Below are positions 16,492 to 25,310 of a DNA stretch of 64,000 bases, in pieces; positions within the stretch are counted from its first letter, which is position 1, and each line of letters starts with the position of its first letter. The stretch is from contig CAZVPI010000012.1 in the NCBI GenBank assembly GCA_964628035.1, positions 1-64,000 of the forward strand, in the 5' to 3' direction. A program made the position numbers and the translations under genes. A model generated the notes under the pieces. That model was given only the letters and a program-made list of their open reading frames with translations. It was not told the origin of the DNA and searched no databases. This DNA comes from UBA2199 sp964628035. Lineage in GTDB: Bacteria > Acidobacteriota > Aminicenantia > UBA2199.

Positions 16492-17916
16492 CTAGAATGG
16501 TCCCCAGCTGAACAGCACCGGCGGCACGAGCAACAGCAGGCTCAGGGCCGACAGGAGCAGCAGCAGCGGCAGGAACCAGCGGGCCCACTTCTCATAGGGG
16601 ATGCGGGCCGCGGCCAGCACACCCATGGTGACGGCCGAGGTGGGCAGGATGGGATTGACGAACTCGCACAGCTGGAAGGCGAAGACCGTGGTCTGGCGGG
16701 TGATTCCCGCCAGGTCGCCCAGCGGGGCCATGATCGGCATGGTCAGGGCGGCCTGCGCCGTTCCCGAATGGATGAAAAAATTGATCAGGCTCTGGGTGAG
16801 GAACATGATCTGGGCGCTGAGCACGCGGGGGAACAGCGAGATGAAGTCGGCAGCGTAGAACAGCAGCGTATCCAGGATGCGCGCCTCCTGGGCCACGATC
16901 AGCACGGAGCGGCCGCAGGCGATGACGAAGGCCACGCCCACGAAATCCCGGGCGCCGGCGATGAACTGGCGGGCGACGCGGCTCGGGCCCAGCCCGCCGA
17001 TGAAGCCGGCCACCAGGCCCAGGGCCAAAAACAAGGCAGCGATCTCCTCAATGTACCAGTGCTTGACCAGGATGCCCAGCACCAGGGCCAGGATCCCCAG
17101 CGCGAAGGCCGCCAGCACGCCCCGGTGGCGCCAGGTCCAAACAACCGAACCGGCGGTCTCCTGGGAAACCGCGCCGATGCGCTCGCGGTCCAGCTCGTGG
17201 ACCGGGCTGCGCGTCGGGTCGCGGCGCACCCGGGCGGCGTAGGCCATGACGAAGGCGATGGTGACGGCCGTGCCAATGAGCCAGGCCAGCAGGCGGTAGG
17301 GCAGCCCCGAGTAGAGGGGCAGCCCGGAAAGCCCCTGGGCCACGCCGATGGTGAAGGGGTTGAAGAAGGCGGCGGCGAAGCCTGCGGCGGCGCCGAGGAA
17401 GGGGATGGCCACGCCGACGATCGAGTCGTAGCCCAGGGAGATGGCCAGGGGAATGAAGATCAGGACGAAGGGGATCGTCTCCTCGCACATGCCGAAGATC
17501 GCGCCGCCCAGCGAGAACACCACCATCAGCAACGGGACGACGAAGGGACGCAGGCGCGGCCGGCGGGCGAAGGCGTCGGCCATGCGGCGGATGGCCAGGT
17601 CGATGGCGCCGGTCTCGGCGATCACGCCGAAGGCGCCGCCGATGATGAACAGGAAGACGATGATCAGCATGCCGTCCTGGAAGCCGCGGATCGGCGCCAG
17701 CAGCAGCGCCTGGGGACCGGCCGGCTTCGCCTCGACGCGGTGGAAGGTGCCGGGAACGGTGACCAGGCGCGTGACGCCCCCGGCCCGGGTCTCGATGCGC
17801 TGGAATTCACCCGCCGGCACGATCCAGGTGAGGACGACCATCAGGATGACCAGAACGTAGATGAGGACGATGGGGTGGGGCAGGGAGAATCTCGTTTTCA
17901 CTTCGTGGTTGGACAT
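16492..17916 (-). CDS. YfcC-family C4-dicarboxylate/arginine-type carrier
   Basis: A 474-residue integral membrane protein with about twelve hydrophobic segments. The start is typical of the YfcC family (SLPHPIVLIYVLVILMVVLTW, then VPAGEF). Conserved loops GMCEETIPF and GFAAAFFNPFTIGVAQ lie in the middle, and NPILPTSAVTMGVLAAARIPYEKW near the end. The family comprises secondary carriers of unproven substrate, often annotated as anaerobic C4-dicarboxylate or basic amino acid transporters. The start at 17916 is chosen because TATAAT (17923-17928) lies 6 nt upstream with TTGCCA 18 bp further. Monocistronic. Confidence 0.8.
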   Translation of the reverse strand: MSNHEVKTRFSLPHPIVLIYVLVILMVVLTWIVPAGEFQRIETRAGGVTRLVTVPGTFHRVEAKPAGPQALLLAPIRGFQDGMLIIVFLFIIGGAFGVIAETGAIDLAIRRMADAFARRPRLRPFVVPLLMVVFSLGGAIFGMCEETIPFVLIFIPLAISLGYDSIVGVAIPFLGAAAGFAAAFFNPFTIGVAQGLSGLPLYSGLPYRLLAWLIGTAVTIAFVMAYAARVRRDPTRSPVHELDRERIGAVSQETAGSVVWTWRHRGVLAAFALGILALVLGILVKHWYIEEIAALFLALGLVAGFIGGLGPSRVARQFIAGARDFVGVAFVIACGRSVLIVAQEARILDTLLFYAADFISLFPRVLSAQIMFLTQSLINFFIHSGTAQAALTMPIMAPLGDLAGITRQTTVFAFQLCEFVNPILPTSAVTMGVLAAARIPYEKWARWFLPLLLLLSALSLLLLVPPVLFSWGPF

Positions 17917-17922
17917 GGGCGA

Positions 17923-17952
17923 ATTATATGCCACCGCAGGCCTTTTTGGCAA
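17923..17952 (-). promoter_or_regulatory. Promoter of the YfcC-family carrier gene (leaderless)
   Basis: Minus strand TTGCCA (17952-17947), 18-bp spacer, TATAAT (17928-17923), 6 nt to the ATG. Confidence 0.65.
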
Positions 17953-17954
17953 CC

Positions 17955-18415
17955 GAGGGGCCCTAAAAAGGCAAAAGGTAGAAGGCAAAAGTTGAAGAAA
18001 GAGCGCTAAAAAAATTACAGGGCCCTAAAAAACGAGCCAAGAAGGCAAAAGTGAAGTGGCGGGCGTTTTTTTCCACGCCTTGCGCCCTGCTCCTTACGCC
18101 GGGTGTGGCATGAGTTCGCTCAAGGCAAAAGTCAGACCAATACCGCATTCCAAGCACCGCATTCCCAATACGCACCAAGCGCCAATGAACCAATGGCCCC
18201 ATGACCCAGACAAACTCCCTCAGCGAAAAGAAAAAAAGTGCAAGGTGAAAGGGGGATTCAAGAACTCGACCCATGGCGTTTTTCCGTCACTTGGCGCTCG
18301 TCACTACAGTCTGTCTGGTCCCCCGCGGCTACCACCACCATCACGATCACTTTTTTCGTTCAGTGCGGTTGCCGTCGCACTATGCCGTACGCCCCGCGCC
18401 GAGCACTGGCTTCAG
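17955..18415. repeat. Intergenic repeat cluster, no gene
   Basis: The 501-bp gap between the carrier and GH57 genes contains AAGGCAAAAG iterations (17968-17990, 18045-18055, 18120-18130), a CCAAGCACCGCATTCC/CCAATGAACCAATGG stretch (18150-18200), TCACTTGGCGCTCGTCACT near 18290, and CGTACGCC near 18384. The same vocabulary recurs in other gaps. No coding signal. Confidence 0.6.
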
Positions 18416-18417
18416 TT

Positions 18418-20562
18418 CTATACTTGCCAGAACTGGGCATAGTCCCGGGCCGAGGGCACCTTCAAGCTCATGATCCCGCGCGCCGGAACCGACTGGAACG
18501 GCTGGCCGTTGAACGACCAGCTCAGTTTCACCCCGATCTCGGAGCCTTCCCCGGTCCCCAGCTCCTGCAGCGGGACCTTCGCCTCGATGATGGCGCCGAC
18601 CGCGACGGCGCCGCCGGCGGCGCTTGCCAGCCCCGGAACGCCGCCGGCGAAGGCGATGTCGTGCTCCCAGGCGCGGCTTCCCTTCACGGCCAGGTGCAGG
18701 GCGAAGCCGGTCTCGAAATAGGTGCGGGCGTGCTTCTTGGTGTCGATGCGCAGAAAGAGATGGTCGCCGTCAAACCCGTAGAAAAGGGTCTTGACCAGGG
18801 GATTGGCGATGTTCATGGCCCCGCCGTAAGCCAGGACATCGACGCGGCCCGCGTCGAGCCACTCGAAAAAATCGCTGACCTCACCGTCGATCCGCGCGTT
18901 CAGAGGGTCGCGCGGCGGCTCGATCTGCAGGCGATCGCCCGGGAACGCGGCGGGGATGGGCGCCATAAGGGCCTCCGGGACGGGCTGCCCGATCAACTCG
19001 TAGACGCGGCGCAGGTTGGCGCGGAACAAGGCGTCGAAGACGTCCAGGTCGGGGGTGTAGTTCTCGCGCCCGTACCACCAGAACCAGTCGCTTCCCTGGG
19101 CCACGCGCAGGAGTTCCTCGGCCTCGGCGCCGCCAGCGTCGGAGAGCCGGCCGCGAACGGCCAGGTAGGCGTCGCGGGCATCCTGCAAAAGCCCCCACGC
19201 CCGCTGGTCGTCACGGTCGCCGATCCAGATGTCGAAATTGGCGTTGATCCAGGAGCCGCACCTCAGCCGGGCCAGCTCCCGCCCCTTCTCCTGCGCCGCC
19301 TGCGAAAAGGTGACCGTCTCGACCTCGTTGTCGTCGCAGAGGAGGGCGTAGAATTCGCGCAGGAATTCGCGCCCCGAGCGGGGATAGAACTCCCAGGCGT
19401 TTTCCCCGTCCAGGATGATGGGGACGATCATTCCTTGCGGGCCGGCGGCGGCGGCGGCCTTGATGCGGGCGAAAAGCTCGGCGGCGGCCTCGCGGGCCGG
19501 ATACTTCTGGTAATAGAAACCGATCAGGTCGGAGAGCAGGTGATCGCGGAAGAACAGCTTCGTCTGCGTCCCGGCCAGCTGGTAGGGCGAGTAGAGGGCG
19601 GCGGGATCGCGCAGCGCCATGCGCGCGTCGCGCTCCAGCGGACGGGGTAGCGAACGGCTCAGCACCTCCTCGTCGGAAGCGGTCCAGGCGATCCCGGCCC
19701 GGGCAAGCAGGCGCAGGGTCGCCTCAGACACCCCGCCCTCGGGAGGCCAGACCCCCAGCGGCCTTCTGCCGAAGGTCCTTTCCATCAGGCTCAGCCCGCT
19801 TTGGAGCTGGGCCCAGGCGTCCTCTTCCCAGCAAAAGTCCAGGTCGTAGGGGGCGAGGCGCTCGTTGGCCTTGCGACCGGCCTGGGGATCGAGGAGCAGC
19901 GGCAGGATCGGGTGGTAGAAGGGGCTGGTGCACAGTTCGGCCTGGCCGTTGTCCTGGAATCTCCGGTACTCCGGGACCAGGCGGCGCAGGATCTCGTCCT
20001 CCACGGCGGCCAGGACGGCCTTATCGGCCTCGCTGTAGCCCTGGTTGCGCCTGAGAAGCTCGATGACGCGCGGGTCGCCCTCCTTGTAGAATTCGTCGGT
20101 ATAGGCGAGCTGGAAGCAGACCTGCAGGTCGCGCAGTTCGTTGGTGCTGAAAATGCGGGTCCAGTCAGGGTCGGGACCGCGGGACAAATGCTCCATCTTC
20201 TTGCGATGGAGGGCATCGTAACGCGGGTGGGGTTTGACGTGGTTCTCGTGATGGATGGAGAAGAAGTTGCGGACCAGGAAGCGGACTTCCTCGGGGGCCA
20301 GGTCGGCGGCAGGCTTGCGGAAGGCCTCGGCGAAAAGGTCCACACCGCCAGCCAGGTACTGCTCCAGGCCGGCCAAAAGCGAGGGTACCAGGTTGAAGGT
20401 CAGCCGCAGCCGGGGGAACTCCTGCAGCAGGTGCACCATGCCGAAATAGTCCTTCAGGGCGTGCAGGCGCAACCAGGGGAGGTCGAAGCGGCCGCTGGCC
20501 GGGTTCCTGTAGCACGGCTGGTGCATGTGCCACAGGATGGCGACGCGGACCCTAGGAGGCAT
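18418..20562 (-). CDS. GH57-family glycoside hydrolase with C-terminal glucodextranase-like domain
   Basis: A 714-residue retaining alpha-glucan-active enzyme. GH57 features are the N-terminal LWHMHQPCYRNP, the strand TFNLVPSLL, the nucleophile region GVWPPEGGVSEA (Glu in WPPE) and the acid/base region FFRDHLLSDLIGF. ILDGENAWEFYP also matches the family. After about residue 560 a beta-rich domain resembles the glucodextranase C-terminal domain. No signal peptide, so probably cytoplasmic glycogen or maltodextrin metabolism; amylase versus 4-alpha-glucanotransferase cannot be decided. The ATG overlaps the epimerase gene by 11 bp, making it third in the meaB operon. Confidence 0.83.
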   Translation of the reverse strand: MPPRVRVAILWHMHQPCYRNPASGRFDLPWLRLHALKDYFGMVHLLQEFPRLRLTFNLVPSLLAGLEQYLAGGVDLFAEAFRKPAADLAPEEVRFLVRNFFSIHHENHVKPHPRYDALHRKKMEHLSRGPDPDWTRIFSTNELRDLQVCFQLAYTDEFYKEGDPRVIELLRRNQGYSEADKAVLAAVEDEILRRLVPEYRRFQDNGQAELCTSPFYHPILPLLLDPQAGRKANERLAPYDLDFCWEEDAWAQLQSGLSLMERTFGRRPLGVWPPEGGVSEATLRLLARAGIAWTASDEEVLSRSLPRPLERDARMALRDPAALYSPYQLAGTQTKLFFRDHLLSDLIGFYYQKYPAREAAAELFARIKAAAAAGPQGMIVPIILDGENAWEFYPRSGREFLREFYALLCDDNEVETVTFSQAAQEKGRELARLRCGSWINANFDIWIGDRDDQRAWGLLQDARDAYLAVRGRLSDAGGAEAEELLRVAQGSDWFWWYGRENYTPDLDVFDALFRANLRRVYELIGQPVPEALMAPIPAAFPGDRLQIEPPRDPLNARIDGEVSDFFEWLDAGRVDVLAYGGAMNIANPLVKTLFYGFDGDHLFLRIDTKKHARTYFETGFALHLAVKGSRAWEHDIAFAGGVPGLASAAGGAVAVGAIIEAKVPLQELGTGEGSEIGVKLSWSFNGQPFQSVPARGIMSLKVPSARDYAQFWQV

Positions 20563-20962
20563 CTCCTTTCTGCTGCAGTTCGAGCAGCACGCCCGAGAAG
20601 CTCTTCGGGTGGGCGAAGGCGATGCGGGCGTCGTGGGCGCCGGTGCGGGGGCGCTCGTCGATCATGCGCACCTGTTGCTCCTTAAGGCGGGCGATCGCGG
20701 CCTCGATGTCGTCCACTTCCAGGGAAAGATGATGCAGGCCGCCTCCCTTTTTCTCGATGAAGGCGCTGATGGGCGAGTCGGGCGATAGGGGTTCGAGCAG
20801 CTCGATGTGGACGTCGCCGACCTGGAAGAAGGCCACGGTCACCTTCTGCTCCTCGACCACCTCGGTGCCCAGGAATTCCAGCCCCAGCACGTCGCGATAG
20901 CGGACGATCTCCTCCTGCAGGTTGCTCACGGCGATGGCCACGTGGTCAATCTTTTTTATCAT
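20552..20962 (-). CDS. mce: Methylmalonyl-CoA epimerase
   Basis: A 136-residue VOC-fold enzyme that interconverts (R)- and (S)-methylmalonyl-CoA. Metal and substrate motifs typical of the family are KIDHVAIAVSNL at the start, GGGLHHLSLEVDD in the middle and FAHPKSFSGVLLELQQ at the end (the HPK..GVLiEL signature). It overlaps meaB by 17 bp upstream and GH57 by 11 bp downstream. With meaB it indicates a methylmalonyl-CoA pathway (propionate or succinate interconversion); the mutase itself is not in the window. Confidence 0.9.
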   Translation of the reverse strand: MIKKIDHVAIAVSNLQEEIVRYRDVLGLEFLGTEVVEEQKVTVAFFQVGDVHIELLEPLSPDSPISAFIEKKGGGLHHLSLEVDDIEAAIARLKEQQVRMIDERPRTGAHDARIAFAHPKSFSGVLLELQQKGDAS

Positions 20963-21881
20963 GAAGGCCTCCTTTTCTCCATGCCGCGATGATGTTCTCG
21001 GCCGCCTGGTAGGGGTTGGCGGCCGCGTCGCCGCGGAGCAGCGCGGCGAGGCGCGCATCGCCCCGCATCTCCTCCTGCACGCGCTCGATGACGATCTTCT
21101 CGATGTAGTTCTGGCGCATGCGCGCGCTCTTTTCGCCGATCCTCTCCCGCTCCCGCTCCCGGAAGCGCGCGATGCCTTCCAGCAGCTCGGGAATGCCGCG
21201 GTCCTCCTTGACCGAGGTGGGGAAAACCAGCGGCTCGCGCCCCGAATAGGCGAAGTAATTGCGGATCTCGGCGATCTTGCCGTCGCTGCCACCCAGGTCG
21301 GATTTGTTGACGACGAAGAGGTCGGCGATCTCGATGACGCCGGCCTTGAAAACCTGGATCTCGTCGCCGCTCTCGGGATTGAGGATCATCAGCACCACGT
21401 CGGCGACATTGACGATATCCACCTCCGACTGGCCCACGCCGACCGTCTCGATGAGGATGACATCCTTGCCGGCGGCCTGCAGCAGGTCGATGATCTCGTG
21501 CGTGGAGAGGCTCAGGCCGCCCAGGTGGCCGCGGTTGGCGATGCTGCGAATGAACACGTCGGGGTCGTTGCTGTGCTGGATCATGCGCAGGCGGTCCCCC
21601 AGCAGGGCCCCGCCGGAGATGGGTGATGAGGGATCCACGGCCAGGACCGCCAGCGACTTGCCCTGCTGCCTCAGGCCTGCGATCATCCTCTCGATCAGGG
21701 AGCTCTTGCCGCTGCCAGGAGCCCCGGTGATGCCGATCTTCAAGGCCTGCTTTTCCAGCGGGTAGATCGCTTCCAGGAGCTTCTGATAGTCCTTTTTTCG
21801 GTTTTCAACTATGGAGATGGCCCTGGCCAGGGCAACGGGATCTTTCTTTTTCAATCTAGGCAAAAGTTCGCTGTTTTTCAT
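20946..21881 (-). CDS. meaB: Methylmalonyl-CoA mutase-associated GTPase MeaB
   Basis: A 311-residue G3E-family GTPase that protects and reloads B12-dependent methylmalonyl-CoA mutase. Motifs: Walker A GAPGSGKSS (about 53-61), VDPSSPISGGALLGDRLRM, ETVGVGQSE (switch II) and the base-specificity motif NKSD. The length is normal. First gene of meaB-mce-GH57. TATATT at 21890-21895 ends 8 nt before the ATG, with TTGAAA 17 bp upstream of it, so the mRNA is probably leaderless. Confidence 0.92.
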   Translation of the reverse strand: MKNSELLPRLKKKDPVALARAISIVENRKKDYQKLLEAIYPLEKQALKIGITGAPGSGKSSLIERMIAGLRQQGKSLAVLAVDPSSPISGGALLGDRLRMIQHSNDPDVFIRSIANRGHLGGLSLSTHEIIDLLQAAGKDVILIETVGVGQSEVDIVNVADVVLMILNPESGDEIQVFKAGVIEIADLFVVNKSDLGGSDGKIAEIRNYFAYSGREPLVFPTSVKEDRGIPELLEGIARFRERERERIGEKSARMRQNYIEKIVIERVQEEMRGDARLAALLRGDAAANPYQAAENIIAAWRKGGLHDKKD

Positions 21882-21889
21882 GCCATATG

Positions 21890-21918
21890 AATATACTCCA
21901 GGGAAGGAATTTTTTCAA
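21890..21918 (-). promoter_or_regulatory. Promoter of meaB operon (leaderless)
   Basis: Minus strand TTGAAA (21918-21913), 17-bp spacer, TATATT (21895-21890), 8 nt to the ATG at 21881. Confidence 0.75.
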
Positions 21919-21986
21919 TAGGCATCATTTTGATAATCTGATAATAATACACTAAGATATACTTAATAAAAAATATGTTAGATTTG

Positions 21987-22015
21987 TTGACAGATTAAAA
22001 AAATCAATTTATATT
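21987..22015 (+). promoter_or_regulatory. Sigma-70 promoter of hsp20
   Basis: TTGACA (21987-21992), 17-bp spacer, TATATT (22010-22015) in an AT-rich stretch. The leader is about 22 nt with a strong AAAGGAGG (22032-22039) before the ATG at 22045. No CIRCE-like inverted repeat is visible. Confidence 0.82.
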
Positions 22016-22044
22016 CTTCATGAAAACCTTAAAAGGAGGTCAAT

Positions 22045-22488
22045 ATGAGAATCACGAAATGGCAACCCTATTCGGACCTGGTCAGCATGTATGACCGCCT
22101 GAACCGCTTCTTCGGCGAGGATTTCTTCGACGAGAACGCCAAGAACATATCGCCGAGCGCCTGGCGTCCGATGACCGACATTTACGAGACCAAGGACGCC
22201 TACGTCTTCAAGGTGGAGCTCCCTGGTTTCCGCAAGGAGGACATCCAGGTCGAGTTCAACGGCGACACCCTGCTGCTGCGCGGCGAGCGGAAACAGGAAG
22301 AGGAGACGAAAAACGAGAACTGCCACCGGCTGGAGCGCAGCTACGGCATGTTCGAGCGCACCTTCTCCATCCCCAAGAACGTCGACGCCAAGAAGATCGA
22401 CGCCGTGCTCAAGGACGGGGTGCTGCAGCTGACCGTGCCCAAGGTCGAGGACGCCAAGACCAAGGCCATCCCCATCAGCGTCAAGTAA
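22045..22488 (+). CDS. Hsp20/alpha-crystallin small heat shock protein
   Basis: A 147-residue ATP-independent holdase chaperone. The alpha-crystallin domain spans about residues 45-140, with DAYVFKVELPGFRKEDIQVE, LLLRGERK and SYGMFERTFSIP. The closing motif is DGVLQLTVPK, followed by an I-x-I anchor (AIPISVK) at the C-terminus. Its strong ribosome binding site and consensus promoter suggest high expression. It is a single-gene unit ended by the hairpin at 22494-22533. Confidence 0.93.
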   Translation: MRITKWQPYSDLVSMYDRLNRFFGEDFFDENAKNISPSAWRPMTDIYETKDAYVFKVELPGFRKEDIQVEFNGDTLLLRGERKQEEETKNENCHRLERSYGMFERTFSIPKNVDAKKIDAVLKDGVLQLTVPKVEDAKTKAIPISVK

Positions 22489-22493
22489 GATCT

Positions 22494-22533
22494 AAAAAAA
22501 ATGGCGGCTTCGCGGGAAGCCGCCATTTTTTTA
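22494..22533. terminator. Rho-independent (bidirectional) terminator after hsp20
   Basis: Perfect 11-bp stem (22501-22511 with 22516-22526) around a GCGG loop, preceded by seven A and followed by seven T residues. The only canonical intrinsic terminator I could recognise in the window. Confidence 0.92.
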
Positions 22534-22536
22534 TCT

Positions 22537-22763
22537 CGGCGTAAGGTGTGCGGCGTATGGTTGACGGCAACAGCGATAATTGAAATCGAATCGCTCGGCG
22601 TACGTTGTTCGGCAAACGGTGTACGGCAATTGCATTAAAAAAATCCAAGTGATAGTAGCAAGCACGCAAAGGTAGCTTTCCTAACTTTTTCCTTTTGAGG
22701 GTCTTGGCTTCGGACCTTGGTGCTTTCCTCCCACCGTACGCCGCGTGCCGTGCGCCCTACGCC
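22537..22763. repeat. CGGCGTA-type inverted heptamer repeat
   Basis: CGGCGTAAGGTGTGCGGCGTATGG-like units at about 22537-22560 and 22596-22620 are answered by the inverted CCGTACGCCGCGTGCCGTGCGCCC stretch at about 22735-22760. It lies between hsp20 and ispG; nothing coding is seen. Confidence 0.65.
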
Positions 22764-22782
22764 TAGTTCTCCCCAGATCAGC

Positions 22783-22811
22783 TTGTTCCTACAGATCTGC
22801 TCAGGTATAAT
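22783..22811 (+). promoter_or_regulatory. Promoter of ispG (leaderless)
   Basis: TTGTTC (22783-22788), 17-bp spacer, perfect TATAAT (22806-22811), 6 nt to the ATG at 22818. Confidence 0.75.
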
Positions 22812-22817
22812 TATACT

Positions 22818-23876
22818 ATGAAGCGGGAGATCTTCGTCGGCAGCGTGGGCATCGGCGGCAGGCACCCGGTGTCCATCCAGTCGATGACCAACACCGCCGC
22901 CGCCGACGTCGAGGGCACGCTGAAGCAGATCGCCCGGCTGAAGCGCGCCGGCTGCGACATCGTGCGCGTCGCCGTTCCGGAAAAGGCGGCGCTGGAGCCC
23001 TTCGGCCGCGTGGTCGCCCGTTCGCCGCTGCCGGTGATCGCCGACATCCATTTTGACTCCGCCCTGGCCCTCGGCGCCATGGAAAAGGGGGCGCAGGGGA
23101 TCCGCATCAATCCGGGCAACATCGGCAACGACAGGCTGAAAGCGGTCATCCGCGCCGCGGGTCAGCGGCGCATCCCCATCCGCATCGGCGTGAACGCCGG
23201 CTCGCTGGAAAAGAAGTACGCCCGCCCGCGCCTGCCGCGGGCCGAGGCCATGGTGCGCTCGCTTCTGGACAAGGTGAAATTCTTCGAGGACCATGGATTT
23301 TTCGACCTCAAGCTCTCGCTGAAGTCGCACGACGCGGCCGAGACGGTGGCGGCCAACCGCCTGGCCGACCGCGCCTGCGGCTATCCCCTGCACCTGGGGG
23401 TGACCGAGGCCGGTTCCCTGTTCGCCGGCACCGTCCGCTCGGCCGTGGGCATCGGCAGCCTGCTGCTGGACGGCATCGGCAGCACCATCCGCGTCTCCCT
23501 CACCGCCGATCCGGTGCGCGAGATCCGCGTCGCCCGGCAGATCCTGGCGGCAACGGGGCTGGGCCGCAGCGGCATCGACGTCGTTTCCTGCCCGACCTGC
23601 GCCCGCGCCTCGGTCGACCTGATCCCGCTGGTCGCGGAGTTCGAGAAAAAGGCGGCGCGGATACGGTTTCCCGGCCGGTTGCGCGTGGCCCTGATGGGCT
23701 GCGAGGTCAATGGCCCCGGGGAGGCCCGTGACGCCGACGTGGGGCTGGCATTCAGCCGCAGGCAGGCCTTCCTTTTCCGCCGCGGACGGGTCGTGGCCCG
23801 CCTGGGTCCCGGCGAGGCCTTGCCCCGGCTGCTGGAAACCATCGCCGAAATGGCACAGGAGCCGCGTCATGGATGA
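22818..23876 (+). CDS. ispG: 4-hydroxy-3-methylbut-2-enyl diphosphate synthase
   Basis: A 352-residue [4Fe-4S] enzyme of the MEP isoprenoid pathway. It starts with the family motif VGIGGRHPVSIQSMTNT (the TIM barrel domain). The C-terminal reductase-like domain supplies the three cluster cysteines in SCPTCARAS and MGCEVNGPGEARDAD, with the conserved Glu in the latter. The length is that of the bacterial two-domain form. The thioredoxin gene overlaps its end by 8 bp, so both share the leaderless promoter. Confidence 0.93.
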   Translation: MKREIFVGSVGIGGRHPVSIQSMTNTAAADVEGTLKQIARLKRAGCDIVRVAVPEKAALEPFGRVVARSPLPVIADIHFDSALALGAMEKGAQGIRINPGNIGNDRLKAVIRAAGQRRIPIRIGVNAGSLEKKYARPRLPRAEAMVRSLLDKVKFFEDHGFFDLKLSLKSHDAAETVAANRLADRACGYPLHLGVTEAGSLFAGTVRSAVGIGSLLLDGIGSTIRVSLTADPVREIRVARQILAATGLGRSGIDVVSCPTCARASVDLIPLVAEFEKKAARIRFPGRLRVALMGCEVNGPGEARDADVGLAFSRRQAFLFRRGRVVARLGPGEALPRLLETIAEMAQEPRHG

Positions 23877-24309
23877 GATCCTGGTCTGCCCCGGTTGCGG
23901 GGCGAAGAACCGCGTCCGCAGCGGGATTCAGGGCCGCCCCCTGTGCGGCCGCTGCCGCAAGCCGCTGCCGGACAGGAGCGAGCGTTCTATCCGTCCCCTG
24001 ACAGGCGCCGGTTTCGAGTCGGCGATCACCCTGAGCCCCAGGCCGGTGCTGGTCGACTTCTGGGCGTCGTGGTGCCAGCCGTGCCGCCTCATGGCCGGGG
24101 TCCTGGAAAAGTTCGCCTCGGGCCGCGACGACCTGGACGTGGCCAAGGTGGACATCGACGCCGAGCCCGGCCTGGCCTCCCAGTACCAGATCTACGGCGT
24201 CCCGACGCTGATCCTCTTCGCCAAGGGTCGAGAGGTCCACCGCATCAGCGGCGTCGTCAGCGAAACGCAGCTGGCGCAGGAATTGAAGCCCTGGCTAGTG
24301 AAGATCTGA
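23869..24309 (+). CDS. Thioredoxin 2-type protein with N-terminal zinc ribbon
   Basis: A 146-residue thioredoxin. An N-terminal zinc ribbon (CPGC near residue 8, CGRC near residue 27) resembles TrxC of proteobacteria. The thioredoxin fold then shows VDFWASWCQPCRLMAG and the cis-proline YGVPTLILF. The active site is CQPC instead of the usual CGPC, which may shift the redox potential. The start overlaps ispG, and a functional link to the iron-sulfur enzyme IspG is possible but unproven. Confidence 0.87.
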   Translation: MDEILVCPGCGAKNRVRSGIQGRPLCGRCRKPLPDRSERSIRPLTGAGFESAITLSPRPVLVDFWASWCQPCRLMAGVLEKFASGRDDLDVAKVDIDAEPGLASQYQIYGVPTLILFAKGREVHRISGVVSETQLAQELKPWLVKI

Positions 24310-24320
24310 ACGAAGACAAA

Positions 24321-24520
24321 ACCATTCAGCGGCTGGAAGACACGACGGTCCAGTGAAGTACCACGTACCATGTACCACGTACCACGTTAAAGGCAGAAGA
24401 GTAGCCCCTGGAGGAAATTGGGCTTCAACGTGGTACTGGTAATGGGTACATGGAACCTTGGAACAGCCCCTGGAGGGCATTGGTTTCCAACGTGGTACGT
24501 GGTACTTGGTACGTCGAAAT
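24321..24520 (+). repeat. GTACCAC-type inverted repeat, copy B (extended)
   Basis: Starts with the flank CATTCAGCGGCTGGAAGACAC, then GTACCAC arms, core GTTAAAGGCAGAAGAGT and CCCCTGGAGG. The right half (CCCCTGGAGG...AACGTGGTAC) is present twice. It sits between convergent thioredoxin and lipoprotein genes. Confidence 0.88.
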
Positions 24521-24532
24521 AGTTCCTTGTTT

Positions 24533-24976
24533 CTACTTCTGCTGCATTTGCATGTTGCTGGGCGCGCCGGTGCAGTCGTAGCCGGCCTTGGTGCGCGCGT
24601 CGGTGTAGCCGGCCTTGCCCGGGAACTTCACGATGTAGGTGAAGGCCGCACCGGACTTGGCCTCGGCGGGGACGTCGCACGAGAAGACGTAGGTCGTGTT
24701 GGCGGTCACGGTGAATTCCTTCGTGGCGCTGCCCTTGCTGGTGGTGATCGTCATGCCGATCTTGCCGCCGCCGCCGATGTTCTTCACGTAACTGAAGAAG
24801 CGGAAGCCGTTCGCCAGGGCCGTCTCCAGGGTGCAGCCCACGCAGGCGCTCTCGACGAAGTTGGGCTCTTCGGTGTTGTTGTTGTCGTCGTCGTCACCCT
24901 TGTTTTCCATGCAGGTGGACGCGCCCAGGATCCCCAGCGCGAGAAGAGCGACTAAAAAAATGCGCATTGTTTTCAT
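24533..24976 (-). CDS. Small exported lipoprotein-like protein, unknown function
   Basis: I do not recognise this 147-residue protein. It has a signal peptide (MRIFLVALLALGILGAST) with a Cys just after it that could be lipidated, although STC is an unusual lipobox. An acidic/Asn spacer (DDDDNNN) follows. The remaining ~100 residues look beta-rich, with conserved-looking Cys pairs (CVGC near 47-50; single Cys near 101 and 137). The start at 24976 is chosen because AAGGAG lies 6 nt upstream; the ATG at 24982 is too close to it. The calculated fold might be a carbohydrate-binding or immunoglobulin-like sandwich, but that is a guess. Confidence 0.6.
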   Translation of the reverse strand: MKTMRIFLVALLALGILGASTCMENKGDDDDNNNTEEPNFVESACVGCTLETALANGFRFFSYVKNIGGGGKIGMTITTSKGSATKEFTVTANTTYVFSCDVPAEAKSGAAFTYIVKFPGKAGYTDARTKAGYDCTGAPSNMQMQQK

Positions 24977-25092
24977 CCCCATCTCCTTGCAAGCCGGTTA
25001 AAGGGTAAGATTTGCATTCCAAGAGTTATTTTCCGACTGTGATTTTGAAAAGTCAACAATTTGAATAAAAATAAGCTCAGATTGCAATCTGG

Positions 25093-25310
25093 AGCGATCA
25101 GCCCCTGGGAAGAAATCATCCGCAGCCAAGCGAAGGGCTGTTGCCAACGAATGTCCTCCAGGGGCTGCTCAAAGGTTCCATGTCCCACGTACCAAGCACC
25201 ACGTTGAAAACCAATGCCCTCCAGAGAATGCTATTCTGCCTTCATCATGGTACGTGGTATCTGGTACGTGGTACCTTGAAGGACCTTCGTGTCTTCCAGT
25301 TGCCGATTAG
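25093..25310 (-). repeat. GTACCAC-type inverted repeat, copy C (extended)
   Basis: Minus-strand copy beginning CAACTGGAAGACACGAAGG, then GTACCAC arms, GAAGGCAGAATAG core and CTGGAGGGCATTGG. A second CCCCTGGAGGACATT module follows, as in copy B. Its outer edge touches the dgt stop codon. It fills the gap between the small lipoprotein and dgt. Confidence 0.82.

Noticed and set aside
22494..22533. Thermosensor or riboswitch reading of the hsp20 downstream hairpin
   Set aside because: It is a perfect stem with flanking A and T runs after the stop codon, a standard bidirectional terminator.
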